This document shows, piece after piece, positions 8,954-17,756 of a stretch of 64,000 nucleotides of DNA; the stretch's first letter is position 1, and each line of letters begins with the position of its first letter. The position numbers and the translations under genes are program-made. This DNA comes from Rhodococcoides fascians A44A. GTDB lineage: Bacteria > Actinomycetota > Actinomycetes > Mycobacteriales > Mycobacteriaceae. Under the pieces are notes generated by a model, which was given only the letters and a program-made list of their open reading frames with translations, made no database searches and was not told the DNA's origin. Location: assembly GCF_000760735.1 (NCBI RefSeq), contig NZ_JMEX01000005.1, positions 560,213 to 624,212 of the forward strand, written 5' to 3'.

Positions 8954-10038
8954 CGGATGGCTTTGCCGTCGGCCAACTCGTCCATTCCGCGATTGACGTC
9001 GGCCAGCCCGATCCGTGAGCTGATGAGCTTCTCCACCGGAAGCCGTCCCTCGCGCCACATCTGGGCGTAGAGCGGGATGTCCCGCGACGGCACCGCCGAG
9101 CCCAGGTAACTGCCGATGATCGTGCGTGCTTCGGCGACGAGAACCAACGGGGAGATCGACGACCGGGCGTCGGGCGCGGGTAGCCCGACGGTGACCGTCG
9201 TACCGCCGGGAGCCGTCGCCGCTACCGCGGCTTCGAATGCACGCGCGTTGCCGGCCGCCTCGATCACGATGTCGGCCTTGACGCCGCGTTCTTCTCGCTC
9301 TGCGGGCGAGAACGTCTGTGTTGCACCGAGCTCACGGGCAACGGCCAGTTTGTCCGGCACACCGTCGACGCCGATCACCTCACCTGCCCCCACCGACACG
9401 GCGGTCAGGATCGAGGCCATTCCGACGCCGCCGAGCCCGATCACCATCACCGATTGCCCCGGCCGCGGTCGGCCGGCGTTGAGCACCGCCCCTCCTCCGG
9501 TGAGTACCGCGCAGCCGAGCACTGCCGCGACATCGGCCGGGATGTCGTCGTCGACAGCGACGACGGACTTGCGACTGACGACGGCGTGGGTCGCGAAGCC
9601 GGAGACGCCGAGGTGGTGTTTCACCTCCGACCCGGCTCGGTCCAACCTGGCTCCACCGCCCAGCAGGGTGCCGGCGTTGTTGGCGGCACTGCCCGGGATG
9701 CAGGGCATCTGGCCGTCGGTCAGACATCCTGCGCAATCTCCGCATCGCGGCAGAAACGTCATGACCACTCGGGTCCCGACGGGCAGATCGTCGACACCGT
9801 CCCCGACGGTCTCGACTCGGCCCGCGGCCTCGTGGCCGAGCAGCATCGGTACCGGGCGAACTCGGTTGCCGTCGACGACGGACAGGTCCGAGTGGCAGAG
9901 CCCGGCTGCTTCGATCCGCACGAGCACTTCCCCCGGACCCGGTGGAGCCAGATCCAGCTCGGAGATGGAGATGGGCTTCGACTCGGCGAATGGCCGTGGT
10001 CGTCCGATTTCCTCGAGAACTGCGCCGCGGATCTTCAT
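8935..10038 (-). CDS. Zinc-dependent alcohol dehydrogenase (MDR family)
   Basis: 367 residues of the class III-like medium-chain dehydrogenase family. Catalytic zinc ligands are in AAGLCHSD and LLGHEAAG; the structural zinc site is CGDCAGCLTDGQMPC (four Cys); the NAD-binding Rossmann motif is GLGGVGMAS. It would oxidise an alcohol or reduce an aldehyde with NAD(P); substrate unknown. ATG 10038 follows TAGAGT with a 6-nt gap, a leaderless promoter; a GTG two codons upstream would lie too close to that box. It ends convergent with the ABC ATPase. Confidence 0.9.
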   Translation of the reverse strand: MKIRGAVLEEIGRPRPFAESKPISISELDLAPPGPGEVLVRIEAAGLCHSDLSVVDGNRVRPVPMLLGHEAAGRVETVGDGVDDLPVGTRVVMTFLPRCGDCAGCLTDGQMPCIPGSAANNAGTLLGGGARLDRAGSEVKHHLGVSGFATHAVVSRKSVVAVDDDIPADVAAVLGCAVLTGGGAVLNAGRPRPGQSVMVIGLGGVGMASILTAVSVGAGEVIGVDGVPDKLAVARELGATQTFSPAEREERGVKADIVIEAAGNARAFEAAVAATAPGGTTVTVGLPAPDARSSISPLVLVAEARTIIGSYLGSAVPSRDIPLYAQMWREGRLPVEKLISSRIGLADVNRGMDELADGKAIRQVITF

Positions 10039-10087
10039 TCCCACACTCTAGGTGAGCGGAAATGCGCGCCCTGCCCTACTCGAGTAC

Positions 10088-12757
10088 TCACAGGGGAAGG
10101 CGGGGCCGCAGCAGGTGCGCGACCAATCCGGTCCAGCCGGTCTGGTGGGACGCTCCGAGCCCCTCCCCGGTGTCGCCGTCGAAATACTCGTTGAACGTCG
10201 GGTGCACACTCCACAGAGGGTCGTCACTGGACTCGATGCGATCCCCGTCGGCCGGTCGTTTCCCGTCGACGGGCCGGAACAGAGCAGCCAGACCGTTGTC
10301 GATGAGATCCGCGGCGTCGGTCAGGGTGCAGTGGTTCCCCGACCCGGTGGGAATCTCGATGGTGAAGGAGTCGCCGTAGTGCCGTCCGTACGCCCGCAAC
10401 TTGTCGGCCAGCAGGACGTTGACCGGGAACCAGATGGGCCCGCGCCAGTTCGAGTTGCCGCCGAACATCCCGGTGCGGGACTCCCCCGGCTCGTACTCGA
10501 TCGACAGGCTCCGGCCGTCGATCTCGTACGTGACTCCGTCGCGGTAGGAAGCAGACAGTGAACGTATGCCGAACCGCGACAGGAACTCCTCGGAATCGAA
10601 CATTCTGGCCAGCACACGCTTGAGACGCTCCGGTTCGACGAGCGAGAGCAGCACCCGTACTTCGTCTCCGTCCTTGCGTGCGAGCAGAGGACTGATCATC
10701 TCCGGCCTGCGTCGCTGCACCCACCGGAGCCGCGCCGTCAGGTCCGGGCACTCGTCCTCCACCCACGACGGAATCTCCGTCGCCCCCAGGATCGGCAAAA
10801 GGCCCACCATCGATCTCACGCGCAGCGGGACAGCGTCACCCTCGGGCGGAACGAGGACGTCGTAGAAGAATCCGTCTTCCTCGTGCCACAGCGAAATATG
10901 CTGCGATCCGAACGATTTCACAGCTTTCGCAATCGACAGGAAGTGCGCGAAGAACTTGGTCGCCACGTCGTCCCAGGCACTGTCGTGCCGCGCGAGCTCC
11001 AACGCGATCTTGAACATCTGCTGGCAGTAGAACGCCATCCAACTGGTGGCATCGGATTGCTCGAGCCGGAACCCCGGCGGAAGAGGTGCGGATCGATTGA
11101 ACAACCCGATGTTGTCCATCCCGAGAAACCCGCCCTCGAAGATGTTCGATCCCTCGGAGTCCTTGCGGTTGACCCACCAGGCGAAGTTCAGCAGCAACTT
11201 GGTGAACACGCGAACCAGGAACTCACGGTCCCGGTAACCGTCGATCCGATAGACGTGCCACGCTGCCCATGCATGTACCGGCGGGTTGACGTCACCGAAC
11301 TCCCATTCGTAGGCGGGCAGTTGGCCGTTGGGATGCATGGACCACTCGCGGCACATGAGCACGAGTTGTTCCTTCGCGAAATCCGGGTCGACGTGCGCGA
11401 GCGGAATCGTGTGGAACGCAAGGTCCCACGCGGCGAACCACGGATACTCCCACTCGTCGGGCATCGAGATGACGTCGGCGAGAGCAAGGTGACGCCAATG
11501 AGTGTTGCGACCACCGGGACCCCGACGCGATTCCGGTGCAGGCTCGCCCACCCGGTCGCCTTCGAGCCATTGTTCGACGTCGTAGCGGTAGAGCTGCTTG
11601 GTCCACAGCAGGCCCGCGTAGGCGCGTCTCGCCACGTGCCGATCCTGCTCGTCGAGTTCGGGTCCGATGACGGTGGAGTAGAACTCGTCCGCCTCGGCAC
11701 GTCGGTCCGCCACGACGGCGTCGAATCCGCGTCCGAATGTCTGCTCGTCGGGAATCCTCGTCGAGAGTCGGAGCTTGACCTCCACCGTCGCACCGGATGC
11801 GATGTCGTCGAACGAGAACCAGAACGCCGACTTCGTGCCGGACTTCTCCGGGTTGACCGCCTCCACGTCACCACCGACGACACGTCGGCCGATTCCGTCC
11901 TTGCTGAACGCGGAGCGGTTCTCCTGACCCCACAGTTCGGCCGCGTTGGTTTCGTTGTCGCAGAACAGGACTTCGGGGTGGCCCTCGGCGCTCAGATAGT
12001 ACTTGCCGAGGAATCCGTGCTCGGCCTCGACGGCAGTCACCCCACCGACCTGCAGTTCCGGCGCTTCGACGGCCCGGAGCATCCCGGCCCTGTCGTCGCG
12101 GCCCCACGCCCAGGTGTTGCGTAGCCACAGATGGGGAAGCAAGTCGACCGACGCCGCGTCCGGTCCGTGATTGGTGATCGAGATGACGATGCACATGTCG
12201 TCCGGCGACGCCTTGGCGTAGGTCACCTGGACGTCGAAAAAGCGGTTGCCGTCCAGAATTCCGGTGTCGGACAGTTCGTATTCGCGTTCGTCTCGCCCGC
12301 GCGCCGCGCTCTCCTCACGCAACTGCCGGTACGGATATTCCGCGTGCGGGTAACGGTAGAGCCACTGCATCCAACTATGGGTCGGAGTGCCGTCGACGAC
12401 CCACCAGTACTCCTTGGCGTCCTCGCCGTGGTTCCCCTCGCCGTTGGTCAGCCCGAACAGCCGCTCCTTGAGAATCGGGTCCTTGCGGTTCCACAATGCG
12501 AAGGCGAAGTTGAGAAAGCCGAAGCGGTCGCTGATTCCGCCCAATCCGTCCTCGCCCCAGCGGTAGGCCCGGGCGTGCGCCTGGTCGAAGGGGAACGACT
12601 GCCACGCATCGCCGTCGGCCGAGTAGTCCTCGCGCACCGTCCCCCACTGTCGTCCCGCCAGGTAGGGACCCCACTGGCGCCACGGGCCCGACACACCGGG
12701 CGATTCGGCAAGGCGTGAGTGTTCGGCGGTCGAAGGTGTGTCAGCGTCGTCGGTCAC
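10088..12757 (-). CDS. GH63/MGH1-like glucosidase
   Basis: 889 residues, no signal peptide, so cytoplasmic. The sequence matches the large actinobacterial 'glucosidase' family with an (alpha/alpha)6 barrel related to GH63 and mannosylglycerate hydrolase: SDRFGFLNFAFALWN near the N-terminus, GILDGNRFFDVQVTYAKASPDDM, EYPWFAAWDLAFHTIPLAHVDPDFAKEQL, SNWRGPIWFPVNVLLADKL and FNEYFDGDTGEGLGASHQTGWTG near the C-terminus. Substrate not established; glucosylglycerate or other alpha-glucosides are possible by family analogy. GTG 12757 lies 6 nt after CAGACT. It is 23 bp downstream of the CBS/DUF294 gene on the same strand, so it may be partly cotranscribed with it. Confidence 0.85.
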   Translation of the reverse strand: MTDDADTPSTAEHSRLAESPGVSGPWRQWGPYLAGRQWGTVREDYSADGDAWQSFPFDQAHARAYRWGEDGLGGISDRFGFLNFAFALWNRKDPILKERLFGLTNGEGNHGEDAKEYWWVVDGTPTHSWMQWLYRYPHAEYPYRQLREESAARGRDEREYELSDTGILDGNRFFDVQVTYAKASPDDMCIVISITNHGPDAASVDLLPHLWLRNTWAWGRDDRAGMLRAVEAPELQVGGVTAVEAEHGFLGKYYLSAEGHPEVLFCDNETNAAELWGQENRSAFSKDGIGRRVVGGDVEAVNPEKSGTKSAFWFSFDDIASGATVEVKLRLSTRIPDEQTFGRGFDAVVADRRAEADEFYSTVIGPELDEQDRHVARRAYAGLLWTKQLYRYDVEQWLEGDRVGEPAPESRRGPGGRNTHWRHLALADVISMPDEWEYPWFAAWDLAFHTIPLAHVDPDFAKEQLVLMCREWSMHPNGQLPAYEWEFGDVNPPVHAWAAWHVYRIDGYRDREFLVRVFTKLLLNFAWWVNRKDSEGSNIFEGGFLGMDNIGLFNRSAPLPPGFRLEQSDATSWMAFYCQQMFKIALELARHDSAWDDVATKFFAHFLSIAKAVKSFGSQHISLWHEEDGFFYDVLVPPEGDAVPLRVRSMVGLLPILGATEIPSWVEDECPDLTARLRWVQRRRPEMISPLLARKDGDEVRVLLSLVEPERLKRVLARMFDSEEFLSRFGIRSLSASYRDGVTYEIDGRSLSIEYEPGESRTGMFGGNSNWRGPIWFPVNVLLADKLRAYGRHYGDSFTIEIPTGSGNHCTLTDAADLIDNGLAALFRPVDGKRPADGDRIESSDDPLWSVHPTFNEYFDGDTGEGLGASHQTGWTGLVAHLLRPRLPL

Positions 12758-12780
12758 GCGCCCAGTCTGCTATCTCGACG

Positions 12781-14664
12781 TCACGGACGCACGCCGACGT
12801 TGCTCGCGAGATATCCCACACGTCGCTGAACCGCTGCGATCTCGCGGACGCCGTCTCCGAGCACACTACGTTCGATCGCGGAGAGCTCTCCCATGACGAG
12901 TACGTCTCCCGGCGCAAGGCCTGCTTCGAGCTGTTCGATCTGATGTCCCAGCCGCAGGCGCTGCAACAGAGTGAACACCTCGGTCAGAATGTCGACGTCG
13001 CGATCGGCCAGAAACCCGTTTCCCGACGCCGCCGCCAGTCTCGCCGGGGTGGACGCGGAGGCCAGCCCGACGGACAGGCCGCCCCACCGCGCAAGGTTGA
13101 CGATCGGCGTGATCGCGTGAGCCTTGAGATCGAACGTGCCGCCTCGTCGTGCCAGTACGTCACGCAGCGATCGAAGCCGGGCACGCCCGGCCAGTGCGTC
13201 GCGCAGTTGAAGTCGAAGCGCGTCGGGATGATCCGCGGCCATCGTGCGGTACACGTCGGGCACCGTGTGCAGTTCGGGATTTCCCCACACCACTCGCCCG
13301 TCGACGAGTAGAGACGACATGATCAGGCCCGAATCCGACGACGGATTGCCCCGGTCACCGAAGGGGTTGCTCAGCCAGTGTCCCGCCGCGGATTGCCATT
13401 GGGTCGCCGATCTCGCAAACCTCGGCGAGCTCGCCACTGCACCGTTCGAGTCGGCCGGTAGACCGCATGCGGCAAGGGTCAGATGCACTCGCGCAGCGAG
13501 GTCCATCAGCGCGGTGTCCCGGGTTCGCCCTCCGCCCGACGGATCGGGCAGTAGATCGGACCAGGACAGGGCGCTGTCCACGTCCGAGGACGGCATCGCT
13601 TCCCGACGTGCGACGCTGCCGAGCGTCAACCATGCGACGTCGGACCGCGGAACTTCGGGGTCTGTTCCCCGCTCGAGCTCGAGCGCGCGTCGGACGACGC
13701 TGTCCAGGACGACCGAGAGGATGGCGCTCACCGCAGTCGGTTCCGTCCCACCACGGAACAGGTCGATCGCGAGACCGGGAATTCTCCGAGCAGCGTCGAT
13801 CAGCTCGCCCGTGGTCGTGGCAAGCGCAACCGATCGTCGCAGCACGAAGCTCCGCCGGGTCGACGCCGCATGCAGTTCGGAGTCCTCGATGACGCCGATC
13901 ATCTCGCCTCGCCCCGACAGCACCGGCATGTGCCGCAGACCTCGATCCAGCATGTCCACCAGCACGGTGGCAGCCAATCGGTCGGCGGTGACGGTCTCGG
14001 CAGGTGCGGTCATGACGGCGCAGATCGGTGTGTCGACGCCGATGTCGGCGGCGACGACTCGGATGCGGAGATCGCGGTCGGTGAAGATCCCGTAGCGGCC
14101 ACGGCCCAGCTGCACCAGTACGCACGATGCCCCGCGTTCGGTCATGGCCCGCACTGCGTCGCGAACCGTGGTGTCCGCATCGACGACGATCGCTGGACCG
14201 GACACCAGGTCGCCGACGGTTCTGCGTGTGGTTCGGTCGGTCGGACCAGCCACAGCCGCAGTGGCGGTGGTCACCGCCTCGGCAAGGAACGCCAGGCCCG
14301 CGGGTTCGGAGAACAGCGGGCGCATGAGCGTCCCGGGCAGCTGGACGACGACGCTCGGTTCCGTCGTACGAGCGACGAAGCCGAACGTCGATCCGGTCAA
14401 CATGGCCGAGAACCCGAACACACCGCCGACGTCGACCGTGTCGACGGGAACGGCCGTGAGCGCCGTGTCGTCCGGCTGCAGAATGACGACCCGACCGCGT
14501 CGGACCACCCACACCGAATCGACGTCGCGCATGTCGACGTCGAGAATGATTGCCCCGGTGGGGTACTCGACGCTCCGGGCCTCGGCGCTCAGCGCGCCCA
14601 ATTCTCCGGGCGTCGCGGTCCGGAACGGAGGGTAGCGGGCGAGGAAGTCAGCTGTGTCGTCCAC
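12781..14664 (-). CDS. cNMP-binding / CBS-pair / DUF294 nucleotidyltransferase-like signalling protein
   Basis: 627 residues in four parts: an N-terminal cyclic-nucleotide-binding-like domain (about 1-130), two CBS motifs (about 150-270, VRDAVRAMTERGASCVLVQLGRGRYGIF and the DRGLRHMPVL segment), a DUF294 GlnD-like nucleotidyltransferase domain (about 330-440, with GSVARREAMPSSDVDSAL giving the GS...D-x-D pattern), and a DUF294_C domain. Such proteins sit beside acetate/choline-type transport or catabolic genes in many bacteria and are presumed regulators sensing a nucleotide. GTG 14664 overlaps the oxidoreductase stop by 17 bp, implying translational coupling in the same operon. Soluble. Confidence 0.88.
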   Translation of the reverse strand: MDDTADFLARYPPFRTATPGELGALSAEARSVEYPTGAIILDVDMRDVDSVWVVRRGRVVILQPDDTALTAVPVDTVDVGGVFGFSAMLTGSTFGFVARTTEPSVVVQLPGTLMRPLFSEPAGLAFLAEAVTTATAAVAGPTDRTTRRTVGDLVSGPAIVVDADTTVRDAVRAMTERGASCVLVQLGRGRYGIFTDRDLRIRVVAADIGVDTPICAVMTAPAETVTADRLAATVLVDMLDRGLRHMPVLSGRGEMIGVIEDSELHAASTRRSFVLRRSVALATTTGELIDAARRIPGLAIDLFRGGTEPTAVSAILSVVLDSVVRRALELERGTDPEVPRSDVAWLTLGSVARREAMPSSDVDSALSWSDLLPDPSGGGRTRDTALMDLAARVHLTLAACGLPADSNGAVASSPRFARSATQWQSAAGHWLSNPFGDRGNPSSDSGLIMSSLLVDGRVVWGNPELHTVPDVYRTMAADHPDALRLQLRDALAGRARLRSLRDVLARRGGTFDLKAHAITPIVNLARWGGLSVGLASASTPARLAAASGNGFLADRDVDILTEVFTLLQRLRLGHQIEQLEAGLAPGDVLVMGELSAIERSVLGDGVREIAAVQRRVGYLASNVGVRP

Positions 14665-16201
14665 GGATCAGGTCCGCGCATTTCTCTGCCATGGTCATGA
14701 CGGTGATGTTCGGGTTGACCGAGGGCAACTTGGGCATCGCCGATGCATCCACCACACGCAGGTTGCGTACGCCCTTGACCCTCAATTCCGGGTCGAGCAC
14801 CGCCGTGACGTCTGCGGCGGACCCCATCCGTGCGGTGCCCGCCGGGTGATAGACGGTGTTGTGTGTCTTGTGCACGTACTCGAGCAGGTCGTCGTCGGTC
14901 ACGGCGTCGGGTCCTGGAGCGAGTTCACGTTCGATCCAGGACGACAGCGGCCCTCGCGCGGCGATCTTCCTCGCCAGCTTCAGGCCGGCGAGCATGACTG
15001 CGTCGTCGTGTCCGTCCGGGTCGGTGAAGTATCGGGGGTCCACTTTCGCGCGGTCCCGGAAGTCACGGCTCCGTAGGCGTACCGTGCCCCGCGACCGGCC
15101 CTGAGTCACGTTGGGAGTCAGACAGAATCCGTTGTCGGTCGTCGGGTATCCCCAGCGGAGGGTGTTCATGTCGAACGGCACGCTGCCGTAGTGCATCATG
15201 ACGTCGGGGTAGTCGAGGTTCGGTTCGGTCGCGGCGAAGATACCGATTTCCCACCACTGCGAGGACGTCGTCACCATGGGCCGTGACGCTTCCCAGAAGA
15301 CGAGGCCTTCGACGTGGTCGTCGAGATTTTCACCGACACCGGGCGAGTCGACTCGCACATCGATTCCCATGGAGCGCAGATGATCCGCGGGTCCGATGCC
15401 GGACAACATGAGCAGTTTCGGTGTGTCGATCGCGCCTGCTGTGACAATGACTTCGCGGCGCGCGGTGATCGTGTCGTACCCCGTCAGATCAGGTCGTTGG
15501 CAGCGGATCCCGGTTGCGGTGAGTGCGTCGTCGATCAGAATCTCGCTGATCCAGCTGTGAGTCCGAACCTCGAGATTGGGGCGTGAGTCCAGAATCGGAT
15601 GCAGATACGCGTGTGAGGTGGACATGCGCGTGCCGTCCTCGCCTGCGTTGATCTGAAACCACCCGGCACCGTCGATGACGGTGTCACCGCGGTTGAACTG
15701 CACGGTGGGCAGACCGACCTCGGCAGCGGACTCCAGAACCGCTGTCCCGCAGGGATCCACGGGAGGAATGTCGCGGATGCGCACGGGCCCGTCGTGACCG
15801 CGTCCGGTGTCGTTGTTCTCCACTCGCGCCACCAACGGCAGCACGTCCTTCGCTCCCCACCCCGTTGCGCCCGCGGCTTCCCAGTCGTCCAGCGTCTGCG
15901 CGGGCGGGTGAAATGCGATGCAGGAGTTGTGCGACGAACACCCTCCGAGCACTTTCGCCCGGGCATGGCGCATGAAACTGTTGCCCCGCTCCTGTGGTTC
16001 GACGGGATAGTCCCAGTCGTAACCGGAATCCAACAGGTGCATCCACTGCGACAGGTCGAGAATGCTGTCGTCGCCCACATCGGACGGACCAGCCTCGACG
16101 AGGCACACGGTCACGGACGGATCCTCGCTCAGTCTCGCTGCGAGAACACACCCTGCGGTACCGCCTCCGGCGATGACGTAATCGAATGCCGCGTCCGTCA
16201 C
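14648..16201 (-). CDS. GMC-family oxidoreductase (choline dehydrogenase-like)
   Basis: 517 residues. The FAD-binding motif AGGGTAGCVLAARLSED is at residues 11-27, the GMC signature KVLGGCSSHNSCIAF at about 95-110, and the C-terminal active-site block has HPAGTARMG (catalytic His) and SVNPNITVMTMAEKCADLI (Asn and FAD contact). It oxidises a primary alcohol to an aldehyde; in this operon, with an aldehyde dehydrogenase and an APC permease, choline to betaine aldehyde is the most likely reaction, but other amino-alcohols are possible. ATG 16201 overlaps the permease stop by 4 bp. Confidence 0.9.
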   Translation of the reverse strand: MTDAAFDYVIAGGGTAGCVLAARLSEDPSVTVCLVEAGPSDVGDDSILDLSQWMHLLDSGYDWDYPVEPQERGNSFMRHARAKVLGGCSSHNSCIAFHPPAQTLDDWEAAGATGWGAKDVLPLVARVENNDTGRGHDGPVRIRDIPPVDPCGTAVLESAAEVGLPTVQFNRGDTVIDGAGWFQINAGEDGTRMSTSHAYLHPILDSRPNLEVRTHSWISEILIDDALTATGIRCQRPDLTGYDTITARREVIVTAGAIDTPKLLMLSGIGPADHLRSMGIDVRVDSPGVGENLDDHVEGLVFWEASRPMVTTSSQWWEIGIFAATEPNLDYPDVMMHYGSVPFDMNTLRWGYPTTDNGFCLTPNVTQGRSRGTVRLRSRDFRDRAKVDPRYFTDPDGHDDAVMLAGLKLARKIAARGPLSSWIERELAPGPDAVTDDDLLEYVHKTHNTVYHPAGTARMGSAADVTAVLDPELRVKGVRNLRVVDASAMPKLPSVNPNITVMTMAEKCADLIRGRHS

Positions 16202-17718
16202 GACGGACTCCTCTCCTCACCGGTGGATGCATGTGACTTCAACGTACCGATGTGGCGACGACCCGTCGTTCCGTACCAGGCCAGACCCAGCACCAGAATC
16301 ACACCGATGTAGACGAACGCACCCCACGTGTTGTACCAGGGACTGCCGTACACCGCGACGCGCGGCCACGCCAGATTCAAGGCCATGCCTGCTCCCCAGA
16401 CGACGGCGACCAGATTGACGATCAGGCCGGCTCTGCCCATCGTGAAGTAGCCGCCGGGTTTCAGGTCCTTCGGTGGCCATTCTCCTTTGAACCGCTTGAC
16501 GAGCAGCGGACCGGTCACCATCAGATACGCGAGGTAGATCATGATGATCGCGATCGACGTCAGCACCGTGAAGATCTGCGGCTGACCGACGTTGACGACG
16601 AGGATCGCGATGGCCAGCACGCCGATCGTCACGGCAGGCACGACCGGAGTCTGGGTCTTCGGATTGACCTTGGCCAGGCTCTCGCCGAACGGCAATGCGT
16701 TGTCGCGTGCCATGGCGAACGTCAGACGGATCGCTGCGGTGTGGACGGCCAGTGAGCAGACGACGACGGCGACGACGATGCAGATCAGGAAGACCGTGCC
16801 GAGGGGACCCCACATCACCGATTCGACTATCGACTGAAGACTTCCCTCGGGGCTGCCGAGCGAGGGATCCTCCAGGTCGGGGGCTGCCATCACCGCGAAC
16901 ACGAGAATCGCCCCGCCGATGACGAACGACGCGAGAATGGCGCGCAGAATCGCCTTCGGTGCCGTCCGTCTGGGCTCGACGGTTTCCTCGCCGAGCGACG
17001 ACGCGGTGTCGAATCCGTACATGACGTAGCCGGACGCAAGAGATGCGACGAGGAACGCGGCAAGGAAGCCGCCGCTCTCACCTGCTCCGTATCCGTTGGT
17101 GGAGAAGAAGACCTCGGGGCCTCGTGTGATGTTGGCCGCGAGAATGACGGCGATCAGCACTGCGGCGATCAACTCGATGAACACACCGGCACTGTTGATC
17201 ATCGCCATCAACTTGACACCCAGCGCGTTGATGGTCGTGGTGATCGCAATCATGATTGCGCCCAACAGGACTGCGTTGGTCGCGAAATCGTTGTCTCCGC
17301 TGCCGTCGCCGATGATCTGGAAACCGGTCCAGATTCGCGGAAGATTCAGTTGCAACGCGAGAACCACGGCCGACAGCGTGACGATCGACGCCGTCAGCAT
17401 CAACCAGCCCGCAGACCACCCCACGATGCGCCGCCCCAGAAGCTTGGCCCAGTTGTAGACCGATCCCGCGACCGGATATTTGGCGGCGAGCTCCATGAAA
17501 CACAGTGCGACGCAGAGTTGCCCGACGAACACTGCAGGCCACGACCACAGGTAGGCGGGCCCGGCCGTACCGAACCCGAAGTAGAACAGCTGGAACGTGC
17601 CGGTCAGAATCGATATGTAGCTCACACCTGCGGCGAAGCTGGCGAACTTTCCCAGACTTCGATCGAGCGATTCCTTGTAACCGAAATCGTCCATGCCGCT
17701 GTCGGAATCGACTGTCAT
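16198..17718 (-). CDS. APC-family amino acid/amine permease
   Basis: 506 residues, about 12-14 transmembrane helices. It has APC-family hallmarks: an N-terminal FASFAAGVSYISILTGTFQLF segment, the helix with VAGSVYNWAKLLGRRIVGW, and the YGFDTASSLGEETVEPRRTAPKAI consensus loop. Members of this subgroup carry choline, ethanolamine, GABA or similar amines. ATG 17718 is used because GAAAGG precedes it by about 10 nt; the open frame upstream to 17925 overlaps the aldehyde dehydrogenase and is not protein-like. It lies 38 bp behind the aldehyde dehydrogenase and is coupled (ATGA) to the GMC oxidoreductase. Confidence 0.9.
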   Translation of the reverse strand: MTVDSDSGMDDFGYKESLDRSLGKFASFAAGVSYISILTGTFQLFYFGFGTAGPAYLWSWPAVFVGQLCVALCFMELAAKYPVAGSVYNWAKLLGRRIVGWSAGWLMLTASIVTLSAVVLALQLNLPRIWTGFQIIGDGSGDNDFATNAVLLGAIMIAITTTINALGVKLMAMINSAGVFIELIAAVLIAVILAANITRGPEVFFSTNGYGAGESGGFLAAFLVASLASGYVMYGFDTASSLGEETVEPRRTAPKAILRAILASFVIGGAILVFAVMAAPDLEDPSLGSPEGSLQSIVESVMWGPLGTVFLICIVVAVVVCSLAVHTAAIRLTFAMARDNALPFGESLAKVNPKTQTPVVPAVTIGVLAIAILVVNVGQPQIFTVLTSIAIIMIYLAYLMVTGPLLVKRFKGEWPPKDLKPGGYFTMGRAGLIVNLVAVVWGAGMALNLAWPRVAVYGSPWYNTWGAFVYIGVILVLGLAWYGTTGRRHIGTLKSHASTGEERSPS

Positions 17719-17756
17719 ACTCGTACTGCCTTTCGTCCGGCAGAACTCGTGGAATC